This document shows positions 62,219-64,000 of a DNA stretch of 64,000 nt, one piece after another (within the stretch, counting starts at the first letter, position 1; each line of letters opens with the position of its first letter). Source of the DNA: Dorea phocaeensis (lineage in GTDB: Bacteria > Bacillota > Clostridia > Lachnospirales > Lachnospiraceae); assembly GCF_900240315.1 (NCBI RefSeq), contig NZ_OEPZ01000002.1, positions 62,001 to 126,000 on the forward strand, written 5' to 3'. Both the position numbers and the translations under genes were made by a program. The notes under the pieces are model-generated. The model had not been told where the DNA came from and did no database searches. It saw only the letters and a list, made by a program, of their open reading frames with translations.

Positions 62219-62900
62219 TGCTCCTTAACCTCCTCTCCAGCATATTTACCAGCTTGGTAAATATCAGTACCATTGCAAGATAGATAAGCGCAACGGCAAT
62301 CAACGGCATAAACGCATCATAAGTACGGCTTCGGATAATATCTCCTGCCTTTGTCAGATCCTGAAGCGCAATATAGCCAGATACTGACGTCTCTTTCAAC
62401 AATACGATAAACTCATTTCCAAGTGCCGGAAGCACATTCTTAAAGGCCTGAGGCATAATGATATGAAGCATCGTCTGCACATAATTAAATCCAAGGCTTC
62501 GTCCCGCCTCAAACTGTCCATTGTCAATGGACATGATTCCGGATCGGAAGATCTCGGCTACGTACGCGCCGGAGTTCAAACCGAATGCCATCACTGCCAC
62601 AAGTGTTTTGCTTATATCAGAACTTCCGAAAATTACAAAGTAAATAATTAACAGCTGTACAACCACTGGTGTACCGCGGATCACGGTCAAATATAATTTG
62701 CAAAAAAGATTTAAGATTTTCAGCTTTCCTGTTCTGTCATAAGTGGAGCGTACAACCGCAACCATAAATCCAATCACAATACCGATCAATACCGCAAAGA
62801 AGGTGACTCTAAGTGTAACTCCAAGTCCTTCCAAGATATATTTCCAGCGATCATCTGCAATAAAATTCGTAACGAACCTATCCTGTAATGTCTGCAACAT
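62208..62900 (-). CDS. Polar amino-acid ABC importer, permease
   Basis: 230-residue HisM/GlnP-type permease with five helices. The EAA loop [20 protein letters not shown], used to contact the ATPase, is present, as is [19 protein letters not shown]. Start placed at ATG 62900, eight bases after GGGGAA; a GTG at 62918 is in frame but has its purine run too close. Confidence 0.93.
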   Translation of the reverse strand: MLQTLQDRFVTNFIADDRWKYILEGLGVTLRVTFFAVLIGIVIGFMVAVVRSTYDRTGKLKILNLFCKLYLTVIRGTPVVVQLLIIYFVIFGSSDISKTLVAVMAFGLNSGAYVAEIFRSGIMSIDNGQFEAGRSLGFNYVQTMLHIIMPQAFKNVLPALGNEFIVLLKETSVSGYIALQDLTKAGDIIRSRTYDAFMPLIAVALIYLAMVLIFTKLVNMLERRLRSSDH

Positions 62901-62926
62901 ACCTATTTCCCCATTCACTCTCCGGC

Positions 62927-63694
62927 TTACTCTGCGTCAGCCTTGATGTATTCTGCTACAATCTCATCCAATTTTCCGGATTCTTTTAAAGTTTTTAATG
63001 CCTTATTTACTTTCTCAAGCAGTTCGTCATTATCTTTTGCAATACCGATTGCATATTCTTCTTCTGTAAAGGCTTCATCCAGAATCTTAAGTCCTTCTGC
63101 TTCTGCAACAAATTCTTTTGCCGGCTCACTATCGATGATAACTGCGTCAATCTTACCCTGCATAGTTGCCTGAACCGCTTCAAATCCCTTGTTGTACTGC
63201 TCAACCTCTGCATCTTTAATATCACTTGCGTACAGGTCTCCTGTCGTACCGAGCTGAACGCCGATCTTCTTACCTTCCAGATCGTCTGGTCCTGCAATCG
63301 CACTATCCTCTTTTACGATGATTACCTGTGTTGCCTTTGCATAAGTATCTGTAAAGTTTAAGTTCTCTTTTCGCTCGTCAGTTACGGTCAGTCCTGCCAA
63401 AGCAATGTCAGCTTTTCCACTTGATACTGCTGGGATAACAGAATCGAATGCCATATCCTCAATCTTCAATTCCATTCCTAACTCTTCAGCAACTGCCTTT
63501 GCAATATCTACATCAATACCGACAACTTCTTCTCCTTCATAATACTCATATGGAGGGAACTCCGCATTCGTTGCCATTACAAGTGTCTTATCTTCCTCTG
63601 CCTTTTTCTCTTCTTCTTTCTTTCCTCCACATGCGACCAGAGATACGCTGCATGCTGCTACTAATAATACACTAACTAATTTTTTCATTTTCAT
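62927..63694 (-). CDS. Polar amino-acid ABC importer, substrate-binding lipoprotein
   Basis: 255-residue lipoprotein with signal peptide and lipobox LVAC-GG (cysteine near residue 23), then an SBP_bac_3 fold: LVMATNAEFPPYEYYEGEEV, GIDVDIAKAVAEELG, the substrate region LAGLTVTDERKENLNFTD and GVQLGTTGDLYA. The family binds Arg, Gln, His, Lys or cystine. The promoter-proximal ARG-box-like repeats favour arginine or another ArgR-linked amino acid. Start is ATG 63694, nine bases after GGAGGA. Confidence 0.93.
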   Translation of the reverse strand: MKMKKLVSVLLVAACSVSLVACGGKKEEEKKAEEDKTLVMATNAEFPPYEYYEGEEVVGIDVDIAKAVAEELGMELKIEDMAFDSVIPAVSSGKADIALAGLTVTDERKENLNFTDTYAKATQVIIVKEDSAIAGPDDLEGKKIGVQLGTTGDLYASDIKDAEVEQYNKGFEAVQATMQGKIDAVIIDSEPAKEFVAEAEGLKILDEAFTEEEYAIGIAKDNDELLEKVNKALKTLKESGKLDEIVAEYIKADAE

Positions 63695-63722
63695 AACTTT
63701 ATTCCTCCATTTTTCATTTTCA

Positions 63723-63738
63723 TTGCATAAAAATACAA
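63723..63738. promoter_or_regulatory. Candidate ARG box (downstream copy)
   Basis: TTGCATAAAAATACAA agrees with the ARG-box core TGAATWWWWATTCA except at two positions. It lies just after the likely transcription start of the importer operon (promoter 63751-63778). Confidence 0.45.
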
Positions 63739-63750
63739 AAGCTATTACAT

Positions 63751-63778
63751 ATACTACCACGTATTTCAAAAAAATCAA
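63751..63778 (-). promoter_or_regulatory. Promoter of the amino-acid importer operon
   Basis: Minus strand TTGATT (63773-63778), 16-base spacer, TAGTAT (63751-63756), 57 bp before the lipoprotein start. Confidence 0.62.
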
Positions 63779-63810
63779 GTGGGTTTTTACATATTTTTGC
63801 AAAAACCCAC
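63779..63810 (-). terminator. Terminator of uppP
   Basis: Perfect 10-bp stem GTGGGTTTTT / AAAAACCCAC with a 12-base loop and TTGATTTTTTT after it on the minus strand. Confidence 0.75.
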
Positions 63811-63819
63811 GTTTTAAAC

Positions 63820-63835
63820 AGTATTTTTATGCATT
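63820..63835. promoter_or_regulatory. Candidate ARG box (upstream copy)
   Basis: AGTATTTTTATGCATT holds the exact 13-base reverse complement (GTATTTTTATGCA) of the downstream copy. Two further TTTTATGCA copies follow at 63843-63852 and 63864-63872, about 20 bp apart. Confidence 0.42.
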
Positions 63836-63865
63836 GAGCATCTTTTTATGCATAAATCATCTATT

Positions 63866-64000
63866 TTATGCAATCACTTTCGTAATCAGGGATGTCGCTA
63901 AAATCAATCCTCCCAGCACAATTCGGTAATAACCAAAGACTTTGAAATCGTGCTTTTTAATATATCCCATCAGGAACTTGATTGCTATCACGGACAAGCC
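63866..64000 (-). CDS. uppP: Undecaprenyl-diphosphatase UppP, C-terminal end (5' part outside window)
   Basis: The last 44 codons of a minus-strand gene enter from the window edge and stop with TAA at 63866-63868. The peptide [19 protein letters not shown] followed by [12 protein letters not shown] and a final hydrophobic helix matches the C-terminus of BacA/UppP, the membrane enzyme that recycles undecaprenyl pyrophosphate for wall synthesis. Only the tail is visible, so intactness cannot be judged. Confidence 0.85.
   Translation of the reverse strand, partial: GLSVIAIKFLMGYIKKHDFKVFGYYRIVLGGLILATSLITKVIA

Noticed and set aside
1-64000. CRISPR arrays, tRNA or rRNA genes, insertion sequences, integrase or phage genes
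   Set aside because: No direct-repeat/spacer pattern, no cloverleaf or rRNA sequence, and no transposase or integrase-like product was found by reading both strands.

Overview
The window is typical of a low-to-mid GC Gram-positive anaerobe of the class Clostridia, most likely a gut Lachnospiraceae. Reasons: strong AGGAGG-type ribosome sites, sigma-A promoters of the TTGAnn-N16-18-TAnnnT type, a CIRCE/HrcA operator, the type-2 galT, a flavodiiron protein, a TM1266-type hydrogenase-associated regulator, corrinoid methyltransferase components and many zinc-ribbon membrane proteins. Genus cannot be fixed from the sequence alone. About 80% of the genes lie on the minus strand. I see no rRNA, tRNA, CRISPR array, insertion sequence or phage module.

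Layout. 1-9354: partial cation/proton antiporter, a long-N-terminus ClpX, NAD-dependent DNA ligase, an RluF-type pseudouridine synthase, then an envelope O-acetylation operon (DHHW protein, MBOAT acyltransferase, DUF4358 protein, SGNH hydrolase) with its own promoter. 9476-16571: two uncharacterised genes, then an FtsX-type ABC exporter next to a two-component system. 16734-25101: htpG with a CIRCE operator upstream of its promoter, a second ABC exporter with a giant coiled-coil permease, an acetyltransferase and a PurF paralogue whose glutaminase site is destroyed. 25281-30563: galK-galT-ClC operon and a divergent AraC regulator. 30532-36122: TM1266-type ACT regulator, flavodiiron protein, EamA and YitT membrane proteins, Tex. 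36339-39302: TetR regulator, lipid kinase, PAP2 phosphatase, bacteriohemerythrin. 39409-45349: a four-carbon acid-sugar (threonate/erythronate-type) catabolic locus with DeoR regulator, permease, DUF1537 kinase, PdxA2-type dehydrogenase and a divergent triose-phosphate-isomerase paralogue; the shared intergenic region carries two phased arrays of TTTCGTTT repeats next to two good promoters.

45426-56134: an orphan YjiM-like double-cubane/2-hydroxyacyl-CoA dehydratase homologue, an SfsA-MutY fusion, and the most striking element: a seven-gene minus-strand operon led by a cobalamin riboswitch with a terminator expression platform. It encodes a CobW GTPase, four UroD/MtaA-superfamily proteins, one corrinoid protein and one ferredoxin-type corrinoid reactivase, with no classical MtaB/MttB-type primary methyltransferase. 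The last gene is interrupted by an in-frame amber codon.

56297-61375: a cluster of zinc-ribbon membrane or scaffold proteins (TcaA-like, YARHG, C-type lectin) of unknown role. 61472-63694: a polar amino-acid ABC importer with candidate ARG boxes. 63866-64000: C-terminal end of uppP.
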